The notes under the pieces: generated by a model
Told to the model about the DNA's origin: nothing
Seen by the model: only the letters and a program-made list of their open reading frames with translations
Database searches by the model: none
Program-made: the position numbers and the translations under genes
Part shown: positions 48,432 to 59,700 of the stretch, one piece after another
How the letters are laid out: each line of letters opens with the position of its first letter
How positions within the stretch are numbered: the first letter of the stretch is position 1
NCBI GenBank assembly: GCA_036571765.1
Contig: BROE01000020.1
Span: 1,258,537-1,322,536 of the forward strand
DNA from: Plecoglossus altivelis
Taxonomy: Eukaryota > Chordata > Actinopteri > Osmeriformes > Plecoglossidae
Direction of reading: 5' to 3'
Length of the DNA: 64,000 nucleotides

Positions 48432-50738
48432 ACAATTTGGGGGTGGTGAGTTCCACAGAATTGTGGAGCCTTCTGTCAGCGAGGTCTTCAGCTCGCACCT
48501 CCGTGAGAGTTTCTCACAGATTCCGGGGGGGACTGCGGACATTGAGTCTGAGTGGACTATGTTCTCGGCCTCCATTGTCGATGCGGCGGCCCGGAGCTGC
48601 GGTCGTAAGGTCTCTGGTGCCAGTCGCGGCGGCAATCCCCAAACCCGGTGGTGGACACCGGAAGTAAGGGATGCTGTCAAACTGAAGAAGGAGTCCTATC
48701 GAGCCTGGTTGGCTTGTGGGACTCCGGAGACAGTTGACAGGTATCGGCAGGCCAAGCGTGCCGCGGCTCGGATTGTCGCGGAGGCGAAAACTCGGGTCTG
48801 TCAGGAATTTGGGGAGGCTATGGAGAAGGACTACCGGACGGCCGCAAGGAAATTCTGGCAAACCGTTCGCCGACTCAGGGGGAGAAGCGGTTCTTCACCA
48901 AAACCGTGTACGGTGCGGGCGGAGAGCTGCTGACCTCAACTGGGGACGTTGTTGAGCGGTGGAAGGAGTGCTTTGAGGATCTCCTCAATTTTGCCGTCAC
49001 GTCTTCCGAGGAGGAAGCAGAGCTGAGGACCCGGAGGTCGACTCGTCCATCCTCCCAGGCGGAGGTCACCGAGGTGGTCGGTGGGTTACTCGGTGGCAAA
49101 GCCCCGGGGGTAGATGATATCCGCCCCGAGTATCTTAAGTCTCTGGATGTTGTGGGGCTGTCGTGGGCTGACACGTCTCTTCAACATTACGTGGTGCCTT
49201 GGGACGGTGCCGCTGGACTGGCCGACCGGGGTGGTGGTACCCCTTATAAGAAGGGGGACCGGAAGGTGTGTTCAAACTACAGGGAGATCACACTCCTCAG
49301 CCTCCCTGTTAAGGTCTATGCCAGGGTACCGGAGAGGAGAATCCGTCCGATAGTCGAACCTCGGATTCAGGAAGAGCAGTGTGGGTTTCGTCCTGGCCGC
49401 GAACACTGGACCAGCTCTACACACTTTATCGGGTGCTTGAGGGTTCACAGGAGTTTTCCCAATCGGTTCACATGTGTTTTGTGGACCTGGAGAATGCGTT
49501 CGACCGTGTCCCTCGTGGTGGCCTGTGGGGGGTTTGCCGGGAGTACGGGGTCCGGGGGCCTTTGCTCAGGGCCCTCTTACTACCGGAGCAGGAGCTGTGT
49601 TCGCCTTGCCGGTAGTAAGTCGGACCTGTTTTCGGTGCATGTTGGACTCCGACAGGGCTGCCCTTTGTCACCGGTTCTGTTATTGTTGTATGACAGAATT
49701 TAGCACAGCCAGGGGCCGAGGGTGTCTGGTTCGGGGGGCAAAGGATTTCATCTCTGCTATTTGCAGATGATGTTGTCCTGAAGGCTCATCGGACCACGAC
49801 CTGCAGCATACACTAGAGCGGTTTGCAGCCAAGTGTGAAGCTGCCGGGAAGGGGAATCAGCACTTCTAAATCTGAGGCCATGGTTTTCGACCGGAAGAAG
49901 GTGGCTTTCTCCCTCCGGGTGGGTGGGGTGTCCTTGCTTCAAGTGGAGGTGTTCAAGTATTTCGGGGTCTTGTTCACGAGTGCGGGAAGGACGGAACGTG
50001 AGATTGACAGGCGGATCGGTGCAGCGGCCGCAGTGATGCGCTCTCGGTACCGGTCCGTCGTGGTGAAAAAGGAGCTGAGCCCGTTTTGAAGGCAAAGCTC
50101 TCAATTTACCGGTCTGTCTACGTTCCTACTCTCACTTATGGTCATGAACTTTGGGTACTGACCGAAAGGACGAGATCGTGGTTACAAGCGGTCGAAATGA
50201 GTTTTCTCCACAGGGTGGCTGGGCGCTCCATTAGAGATAGGTTGAGGAGCTCGGTCACACGGGGAGGAGCTCGGAGTAGAGCCGCTGCTCCTTCACGTCG
50301 AGAGGAGCCAGCTGAGGTGGCTCGGGTATTTGTTTCGGATGCCTCCTGGACGCCCCCCTCGGGAAGTGTCGGGTCAATGTCTACTGGGAGGCGGCCCGGG
50401 GAAGACCCAGGACACGCTGGAGGGACTATGTCTCTCGGCTGGCCTGGGAACGCCTCGGGATCCCCCCGGAGAAGAGCTGGAGGTGGTATGCGTGGAGAAG
50501 GAAGTCTGGGCCTCCCTGCTCAGACTGCTGCCCCCGCGACCCGGCCCCGGATAAGCGGAAGAAAATGGATGGATGGATGGAGTTCCACAGAAGTGCTGTC
50601 AGGAACTGTGAACCACATAGCTGTGGTTGCACTGCACACCCAGAATCTGTGACAGATACTGGGTGTGCAGTGCAACCACAGCTATGTGGTTCATAGTTCC
50701 TGACAGGACTTCTGTGGAACTCACCACCCCCAAATTGT
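48432..50738. mobile_element. Palindromic (fold-back) element interrupted by a LINE
   Basis: The outer ends are perfect inverted copies: ACAATTTGGGGGTGGTG from 48432 and its complement ending at 50738. Without the inserted LINE (48461-50580) and one copy of its target duplication, the element is about 175 bp, two near-identical arms of roughly 87 bp meeting near 50651. Within 50581-50721 the arms agree at about 67 of 70 positions. Left and right flanks show no convincing target duplication, so the transposon superfamily is open. It has no coding capacity. Confidence 0.75.
48461..50580 (+). mobile_element. 5'-truncated RTE-clade LINE (Rex3-like), inactive
   Basis: About 2.1 kb of a non-LTR retrotransposon. 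It begins between the endonuclease and reverse transcriptase regions (IVEPSVSEVF..). Then follow KAPGVDDIRPEYL near 49100, EEQCGFRPGR near 49375, FVDLENAFDRVPR near 49480, GLRQGCPLSP near 49650, the catalytic FADD at 49760-49771 and the C-terminal LTYGHELWVLTERTR near 50135. At least five frameshifts split the frame. It ends in ATGG repeats (50565-50580), the usual tail of Rex3-type elements. The 12-bp target duplication AGTTCCACAGAA flanks it at 48449-48460 and 50581-50592. Clade assignment is from remembered motifs. Confidence 0.9.
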
Positions 50739-50900
50739 CAAGTCAAGTCAAGTTGAGCTTTATTGTGAATCCGCTACATGTGGGCGCATACAGTGGGATG
50801 AAATGTCATGCCTCAAAGAGCCACGGTGCTACATAAGTACAGGCATACAACAATCAAGTAAAAATAAATAGAACAATTTTTCCTATACATAAACAACAAC
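50739..50900. repeat. Interspersed repeat tail, family uncertain
   Basis: Starts with CAAGTC repeats and GAGCTTTATTGTGAATCC, then ACAGTGGGATGAAATG, typical of 3' ends of fish non-LTR elements. Only the tail is visible, directly abutting the palindromic element. Confidence 0.45.
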
Positions 50901-51640
50901 AAAAAAATACAGACTATACAATCCTCCACCCACCTCTCCTGTTACACTGCCCCTGCAAGGGAAGGAAGGGGACCTGTGTGAATTTGCTGTCACTAGTAGG
51001 GCATTCAAATCAGACAGCCTTTGTGAGGTTTTGCATCATTGCAATTGCATGTTTAACAGCCTGTTTCAAAGAGAAGTAATCCTGTCTTTGTTTGGCTTGT
51101 GTGTAGCTTTACATAAAACTCATCATGAATCCTAATCCTTCGATTTCCCTGTTACAGAAGAATTCCATTTCACATTGTTGTCATGTCACAGATGATTGCA
51201 GGAACATGAAACTTGAAAGACTTGAAGTCTTTCTGGTTAAGGATCATTTTAAGTGCCCTGCCCTGACAACGATTTTTAAAATCTAATTGACCGTTTAAAT
51301 TTTTGAAACCATGCCAGAAAATAATTCTAAAGTTAATGTTTCCTTGTCATGTCATACAAGGTTTTCTACCGTGCCTTAGAGAGTTTAACAACATTTTTTA
51401 GCAAAATAAATGTGGTGGAGGGTATTTTTAGTTTAGTATGTGCTCCATGTTCTGTTATGTGTGTGTTGTAAGTTTTATAGTTATGTAGACCTTAAATGAA
51501 ATACTACGCCACATGACAGGTGGATGCCAGTGATAAAACCTCCACACTTGCTGTACTGCTTTTTATACATGGGTGGGAAACGTCAAATCAAAAAAATGTA
51601 AACGGCTGCATACTTGATACATGTCCCACCCACATCAGTT
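50901..51640. other. Intergenic DNA, no gene seen
   Basis: AT-rich, no recognisable coding sequence or named repeat. Confidence 0.4.
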
Positions 51641-51661
51641 AAATTACGTGACATCGACAGT

Positions 51662-51811
51662 GGGACTTTCACACAATGCGGAAAGACGACAGTGGACATG
51701 TAGTAAACGAAACTTACCGCCGATGTTGCAAGATGTAGTGGGATGGTTAGCTCACACTTTTGATACACGTCAATTTAGTCTAGCCTACACCGCGGCCCAA
51801 GTCTTTTTTCG
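51662..51811 (+). promoter_or_regulatory. Candidate interferon-responsive promoter and non-coding exon of the HELZ2-type gene
   Basis: GTAAACGAAACT at 51703-51714 differs from the ISRE consensus GAAANNGAAACT at one position. GGGACTTTCA at 51662-51671 is one base from a kappa-B site. A strong donor, TTTTTTCG followed by GTAAGT, lies at 51811/51812. Together they could be the promoter and first exon of the interferon-type gene that starts 5 kb downstream. No transcript evidence is available and the link is inference. Confidence 0.35.
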
Positions 51812-52509
51812 GTAAGTTCAGTATATTGAGTGTGCAGTTTTAATAACTTTTTATCTGTCTATAAGATATATATATAACTACATTGTGTTTACAAACATGC
51901 ATATTGTATATTGACATTTATCCACCAGTGTCGTTTCGTTTACCGAATTTCATCGTTTAAGTTCCCGCTAAATCAATCCATCTTGGGACTGTTAACAACT
52001 AATACAACTAATACAAATGTCAAAAGTTAATTGTTGGTCAGATTATTCTGGTCTACGTTTAAACCGTCAGTTCTTTTCGGTACAAAACCCCCACACATCA
52101 GAAACTTGAAAATATGGATACAAGTTACATTCAGTTCGATTTATGGTTTTCCGCTCTGACTGACAATACAAATTGACCATACATGTTTCGTTGGTGGGTG
52201 GGCCTTCAGGTATCCCTTTTGATTTCCTGGTGCGTCGTATCAATCCTATCAATTATGCGCTGTACACTGAAGGCTTTACAGGTTTTACATTTTAGCCATA
52301 AGACGTATCCCTTTCCGTGGAAGTCTTTTCCTTTTCAGATGTGTTGGTATGTATAGATTATAGAGCCATGCAACAGCCATAAAGGACCATAACTCAAAAA
52401 GTCTATTTAGAAAATGAAGGCACTTTTGTCAATTTTCCATGGAATTGGAGTGTGCACTGTAAAGTGTGTTCCTCACCAATAGGGGCACTAAAGTTTTTAG
52501 TTTGTACGT

Positions 52510-52914
52510 TGTAACGCTCCGACGTGAGGAGGTGAGAGTCGAGAGGCAGATAGGAGCCCACAAGGAAGGTGGGGTTCAACAAAAAGAGTACTTTATTACA
52601 AACGTGGGGACTGTGACCAAAATATGACAAAAATACCTTCACCAAACAGAAAAGATAGACTTCTATTCTTTTTGGGTCCCGCCGAATTGCCACTCGCAGC
52701 CGCCTGGATCTTTCTCCCACTCGGCTGCCTTTCACAGCCAACTGGCTTCTTTCTCGTCTTTTTCCTCCCTGACTGCAGCTGCTTGGCCCAATTTATACCC
52801 CCTTGATTGTGGATTGCCTGCAGGTGTGTCCACTGCCCAGCTCCCGTTGGCTGGAGCATCTGCACTGGGCAGTACCTGCCACTGATTACCTCCCTCTCTT
52901 CCTTGTCTGCCACA
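52510..52914 (-). mobile_element. Solo LTR of an LTR retrotransposon/retrovirus-like element
   Basis: A 405-bp segment starting TG and ending CA, flanked on both sides by the direct repeat ACGT (52506-52509 and 52915-52918). On the minus strand it has a TATA box (TATAAAT, plus-strand 52791-52797) and an AATAAA signal (plus-strand 52592-52597) about 200 bases downstream, the order expected in an LTR. Host sequence lies on both sides with no primer-binding site or internal genes, so it is a solo LTR left by recombination. The 141-codon minus-strand frame here is incidental. Confidence 0.85.
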
Positions 52915-52918
52915 ACGT

Positions 52919-55900
52919 CTGTATGTCTTGTCAGTGGTCCATACCTGTAGAAAATGGTCCAGAGTGATAGGCCACATTCTCTTTTCTCCGGTCTTCTTGA
53001 CAATGCAGTCAGCAAGATCAAGCGACAGCGATCATAATCTTATGTATTTTGAGTATTGCCATAACCTATTATTGATTGTTCGTTTATTCTTGTTGCATTC
53101 TATATTGCTTTTCATGTGACAATAGTTTACTGTGTCCATCTGTCATCTTTGGCCAAATTCACTCAATGATGTGCAACATGGTCAAAGTAGGTAGTGTAAT
53201 ATGGTACATTTATTTCTCAGGTCACAATTGAGGGTCTATGTCATCTCTGAAGTAGATTCAGTTGTGGCTAAAACTGCCAACATGTAAGACAGCAGGTCGC
53301 TGTCTGTGAGTCACAAATGAAAAGTGTTGTGATCAGACTAAAGTGAACAAGAGTGGAGCCATGAGTTTGGAAATAACTCATTCTTCAGTAATAAATAGCC
53401 AAAAGAAGAAAAGGTGCTGCCAGGCTTTATACAGAGACAACACCAGACTAGAGGTCAGGGTCAACAGTCTGATCCTCGGAGTAATCAACTTTGGCGTTAA
53501 TGCATAATCCCACCAGTGATAGAATGACATGATTAGAAATAAGAAACCTGTACCCTGATAAGTTGAGGGAAAAGGAGGGACTGACTGTGTGTAGTTAAGG
53601 GAGATCAAATAGTTTGACGGTAATTAAGTCAAACTTTATTTATATAGTGCATTATATACCAGAAGGTAAGACTGTGATTCTTAGAAGGGGGAAGGGAATA
53701 CAATTGCTTATGTTTCACACATTTGGGCCAAAAATAATATGTAAAAATTCCTCTGTGACCTCTCTGATTGAGCACACACATAATATGAATACTACATCAT
53801 CAGAAAGATGACATGTTATACAAACAAAAATAGATACATGAAAGGAATAAATAAAATAAGTACATTTCACAAAATTCACTGATATATAGTCAACTTAAAG
53901 TATCCTATCGAACCGTTAGCTAGCCAGAATTTCATCTTTAAAGAAAACCTCTTGAAATCAGCTGATTCAATCATGTTTTGCCAGAATTGAATTCTGCTAA
54001 CCTCTGAATCAAGAGCGCAGATAGCAAATATCCCTAGTTTGCTTTATACGAACTCTGGTGCATTAAGCGCCAATTTTCATTTAATTGTGAACACCTTTGT
54101 TAATCACATTAGTAATTGTGTAATGTTGTACCAATACAAGTGTAAGTTATGTGTATACCATACAGCCAACTTCATATGGTATAAAGTTTATTTATAGAGC
54201 ACTTTTCACAGATACAATCACAAAGCACTTTACAAAGTAGAACCACATTAATATACAAATTAAATTAAAACAGATAAAACTAACAAAGTAAACTTAAGCC
54301 CAATCAACTAAAAGCTTGTTTAAATTGTAAAGGATTCAACAGAATTAGTCACACGGAGGCACAAAGGCAAGGCGTTCCACAGTCGTGGGGCTACAGCCTC
54401 AAAGGACAGATCTCCTCGGGTTTTAGAACGAGTCTTTGGGGCAATTAAAAGACTTTGGCCTGCACAGTCAACCTGTAGTTGAATAATGGTTTAGAAATGC
54501 TTATCCAAACAACATCTAACATTAGGCAATCAAAAGCAATCAAGTCCTACTCAACAATATACATTTTATAGGCATTGCCTGGTAGATTTTTTGGGTCAGT
54601 TATTTTGACAATTTCACCTCAAATAAACCCTAACATATAATGAGCCAATAAGTCATAGATGATTTATTATTATTCATTCTGGTACCTGAAAATACTGAGA
54701 ATAAGGCTTTCAATATAGTTTTTCCATTTGAGATGTCAGAACCATAGAAATGATTGGCTTTCATAGTTTTTTATTGCATTGGACTAATGGTATAGTGCTT
54801 TTACAAAAGACACAAGACATCTGTCATGGGGAGGGCTGAAATAATGTCAACATTTTAAACAACATCGACAATAAAAAGTCATCAAATATTTCTGTTGTCG
54901 ACAAGTTATCTAATCTCATTAAATCAAGTTTAAGGACCTACAATAACGCAATTCGATCAGGGCGTGAGTGTGGTACTAGACTGTAATCGTACTCTGCCAT
55001 ATGCAATTCAATGAAGACAAGATTTCACAGTGCTTGTGACAAATGTTGAATTGCAAACAAAGGAGAATAATCCTATTTCAGTGCTATCCTTTTTCCCTCC
55101 ACAGGTCACTCATTTCAGGTGTAGCCGTGGTAACTTTGGAGAAAACTCAAAGGTTGTCTAAAAGTTCTGGGAAATGTTTGAACTTGTTCTTCCAAGTGGA
55201 GGTAGGCAAGGAGGTTTTGAAGGCTTGTGTTTGTTGAGCCTACAAACAAAAAGCAAATATAAAGATGAGACAATTACGACAGGGTTGAAATGTATTCTCA
55301 CTCACAACATTTACTGGACAGCTTTTATATGCTAACTGCAACATACAGACAATGTTGGCTACATATTCAGACATTTATAACAGCACACTTTGGTTTTGTG
55401 ACAGAACATCTGCAAGCCCACCATGGACTATTCTCATGTTGCTTACTCTCATATCTAGGGAAGCTTACGACTTTCAGAATGAAACGTGACCATTTTGGGG
55501 GTATTACTGTTATCATGCCTTCTCATGAGCCTCTCGTTCTTTCCGGTCAAACCAACACTTTGGCCATATGCCCAAAATTTGCCTACACTCGACTCTTGCC
55601 TCACTCGACTCTTGCCTCATAAAGAAAGTTCATTGCTCCTTACAGTTCAAATGAGGACACAGTGTTTATTCAGGACTACTGTAGACATGCCGAGCCCATT
55701 AAATATTCATAAACCTATATGTAGACAATGATCCAAACTAATTCAGAAGAATGTTATATGGCCTTGTTTTCATTTGCGTGTTTAAGTATACAATGGAGCC
55801 ATATCTCTCTTGCAAATACAAACAAGTTTATTATGGAACAATGAAAGAACAGAACCAGGCAATATTTTGTTATTCAAAAATAATAATAAGCTATGGATAC

Positions 55901-56550
55901 CACATATTCTTTTCACAATCTAAAATGGACAAATATTATATTTATATTACAATCATATTTCTCAACAAGAAAAATATGAAATAATCAAATAAATAATTAA
56001 TGCCTTGTATCATTTGTGTTGTGTGATTAGTTTGTTATTAAAATAACGAAACAACCAAAAACATTATGTTGACAGTTAAATTGGGGGTTGAACTCTACAA
56101 CGGATAAAACTATATTACATTATGATTTTATTTTTACCAGTATAGATAGATATAGACCTAGATAAGTAATTTGAATAGGTCTCCCAACATAATACAAAAA
56201 ACTTTACAAGACTATTTTAAATTGTTGTCTAATTGTATCGTATGACAGTTTTTAGGAAGCGTTGAATGTCTATAGCTTTTTGGTCACATGACCTAAACAT
56301 GTACAATTCCTTTTAGTGTCTACTGACGAGGCATACGTTATCTTTCTTTTGTTACACAATTGTTAGTTGTCTTCTTTAAAACTCCTTTTAGTATGTAAAT
56401 TATATGGATGTCAGCTCAACAGTCACTTTAATCTAGTCTTCTGTCAAGATAAATACATTAAGTGTTTGTTTTATAATAATAACAGAATATACAAATGTCA
56501 CTTTTATAATTGTCTATGTATAACATTTAATGGTATTTTCATTTCCTTAG
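52919..56550. other. Non-coding DNA upstream of the HELZ2-type gene
   Basis: No gene recognised. A fish LINE/SINE-like fragment (TTTATTTATAGAGCACTTTTCAC.., through a GGCAAGGCGTTCCACAG segment) covers about 54178-54480, and a shorter one lies near 53625-53660. If the exon ending at 51811 belongs to HELZ2, this is its first intron. An acceptor-like TTTTTCCCTCCACAG at 55090-55104 might mark an extra non-coding exon. Confidence 0.4.
54178..54480. repeat. LINE/SINE-derived fragment
   Basis: The opening TAAAGTTTATTTATAGAGCAC followed by CACAAAGCACTTTACAAAGT is the common fish non-LTR tail. Downstream GGCAAGGCGTTCCACAG and GGGGCTACAGCC fit the same repeats. Family not determined. Confidence 0.5.
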
Positions 56551-56717
56551 GCTCAACAAATCCAAGGACGGCTGATGTCATTGATGAATTTGATCGACTA
56601 GACAATCATTTATAGCTCAAAACTTGTCCATCTCATTGCAGTGCTAAAAGCACAATTATTACCTTATGCACGTACAATAGTACAGATCCTAATATTAGAT
56701 TCAGGGTGAGGTTCAAA
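56551..56717 (+). promoter_or_regulatory. Probable 5' leader of the HELZ2-type gene with an upstream ORF
   Basis: A good acceptor (ATTTTCATTTCCTTAG) ends at 56550, so the first coding exon probably starts at 56551. The leader contains a 9-codon upstream ORF (56575-56601, with two in-frame ATGs) ahead of the main ATG at 56718. Confidence 0.45.
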
Positions 56718-59700
56718 ATGGAATCACTAGAGAAATGGTGGGGTCTCTTAGAAGGATTCGATTTAAAAGTTGTGTGTACATTGTGCTCTGTCAAAGTGAA
56801 TGAAATCACTTACATTCTTCAACCGTCAACCAATCATAACTGCAGTAAAGATCTAGTTTTAGCTCAAGCCAAAAATACTGACAAGTGGAGACCAATTTCT
56901 CGTCGCCCTTCATATCCGAATCCTGGACGTTACAAGGTATGTTGGTTCTTTTCGGAGGGATCTGGTTGTACAAGACACAAGAGACAATGCACGTATCCAA
57001 GAAGCCTGGAGGAGGCAACTGTGTGGAACTTTCAAAAACGCTATAGAGTTGACCACAGCACTTTGATCAGACTTGTAACAGACAACAAAGGTGATGCCAA
57101 ATTTGAAAAGGAAGATACTGCAGCGTCAAGACTGACTGATCACTTATCGACATATAATTTAAAAGCTGTATGTTCCATTTGCTCTGTTAAAGAGGGTGAA
57201 ATTACTTACAGGTGTGAAGGAGTGATGCACCAATGCTGTAGAGATATTCTACTCGCTCAAGTCAAAGGTACCAGCAAATGGAGACACATTTCTCAACGAC
57301 CATCACGAAATGTAAGGCATTATCAGTTATGCAGGTACTTTGTGGAGGGCTACGGTTGTACAGAACATCATCAATTATGCACATTTGCCAGGAGCCATGA
57401 GGAGGCTGCAGTTTGGAACTTTGAACAACATGAAGGTATAGACCACAACACTTTAATTAGACTTGTGTCAGAGTCAGAGAGTGATGGTGTCAACCAAGAG
57501 CAAGAGGCTAAGAACTTGTTCACTGAATTTTCTGGGGACTTCCAAGAGCTCTGTAAAGACTGCTTCAACGAATGTCCACCCAAATTAACAGGAAAAAAGT
57601 GGAATAATACATGCACAGAAGAAGCGTCTCACACCTGGGATCCAGTGCTGGTCCATCACGTATCAAACAGTCAAGGCAAGAATATCTATAATGAAATACG
57701 TTTGCTTCCGAAAAACACTCAATTAGAGTATTGCATCCATGTCTTGCAAGGCAGGTCATGTTGGCACAAGCCAACCCAGTGTCAGTCAGCCCACAGTGAA
57801 GTGGAGATGGCTGTATGGAGGGCAGAATCAACTGGGTTGTTTGTTCGGCCGGAGCTCCTTCTACTGAGCAAAAAAAACCAAGCTAACCCTAGACTGCAGG
57901 TGGAGATATACTGCAAGGCCTGCTTTTTGGTTCTGTCATCTCAGGAGAGCTTCTACAGGCACTGCGCCTCCTTGGAGCATGCTCGAATGATCTCAGAGGA
58001 TACAGCCATTGAATGGAAGCATCGCCCACCTCCTCATGGTCACAGGGCTCAGTTTTGGCTGTGTGATAGGTAAGCATGATTTTAAACACTGAGAGTTGAC
58101 CCTTCATTGATCAAGTATATGCTTTAAAGTGATGAAGACAACATATGTGAGAAATGTCATCTTAAAATTTCAAATTGTTGATAGCATTTGTACAGACCAC
58201 TAAAGTATTCAAAAGTTCTAAACCATAATCTAATCTTATCATACATTTAAAGTTGATAGCAGAAAATACTATGGATGTATACTGAATGCCTTATCCTAAG
58301 GTCGGACACATGTGAATATGGTGACAACTGCGTGAAAGCTCATTCTGTGGAAGAACTCGCAGATTGGCTAATGCAAACTAAAGAAGAAAGGGAGATAAGA
58401 CAAAATATTGAGACTCAAGGTCTCATGTCTTACACAGACAGTCTCCTGGAGGAATACAGGCACAGCGGAAACGAAGTGCACATTGTAAGTTGAAAAATGT
58501 AGTGTGATCTTTGTGGAAATATTTTCCCCAAGGACTCTAAATTTGTTCGACAAATACTGCAGTAAATTTGCATTACTGATCGTATCTTTAGTCAACCATA
58601 GACACGATGGACAGAACATTTTGAGAGTTTTGACATCTGTCAAATGTAGATGTACTGTATAAATATAAAGTTAATTTAGGTATGTAATCAACTGTTTACA
58701 TTGAATCCATCCTATGGAATACTTATTACTTTTATAATGTGGATTGTTAGTAAGATATGCTGTAACAATAGTAAAAATATTTTGCTATTGACAAAATAAA
58801 AACTAATATCTTTCAAACACAAGAACCATTCTGTCCGTTTTCTTTCACAGATTTCTGAGCAAGTTGACGATGTGAGCGTCACCTGTGATGAGGATTTGAA
58901 TATTCAAACTGAAGAAAAATTCAAGTGGGACTTCCAGATCAAAACTGAGGTGGTGAATATAAAACATACATAACATACTCTGGCATCGTCCATTTGTATC
59001 AGCAAACACCCAGAGTTCCACTTCTGATGCGATTCTGAGACAACTGAGATATGTTTTGAGGATGATAGATAAACCTTTGTCTTTTGTGGTTCTTCACAGA
59101 GACGTCTTGCCCATGTTGCACTTTTGAAACAAGAACCTGGAGCTTCCTTCTCCATTGGTGAAGATAGTTCTGAAGCCTGTCTCTACTCTAGAGGGGAACG
59201 GTTCCTTAACAAAGACACAATGGCATATGACATCACTGTGATCTTCAAGTCTAACAACCCAGGCCTTTATGAACAGTGGTTGGTCTTTGACTTTGACATG
59301 AGACCTGTGCTTCTGCAGAAACTCAGAGTAAGAAACGGAAAGCAGACTTTGACTAAGAATAAGGTTGAGAAAATTCAGCCCTCTTCTCAAAGTCTGGAAC
59401 GCTGGCATCGGGGGAACAGGATGATAATTCCCTGTTTAGATAAAACAGAGGCACAAGAAGATCTTCTAAAAGAGTACAAGCCTCCACAAATTAGTTTGCT
59501 ATACAAAGACCTATATGACGCCAACACACCTAAGACTCACGAGAACTACAAGGATACAATGCACAATTTCCTGCACAATGAGGAGAAGGCCCATGATCAA
59601 ATTGTTTCAAGGTGAGTAACTTTATTGCTCATTTTTCCATACATGGATTAAGCCTAGTCCTAACTAGAGTGACAGAACATATTTATGATTTTCACTAAAA

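Noticed and set aside
48514..48861. Minus-strand frame inside the LINE
   Set aside because: Shadow of the sense reverse transcriptase frame.
52596..53021. 141-codon minus-strand frame
   Set aside because: Lies within the solo LTR and its flank; no retroviral or host protein features, and LTRs do not normally code here.
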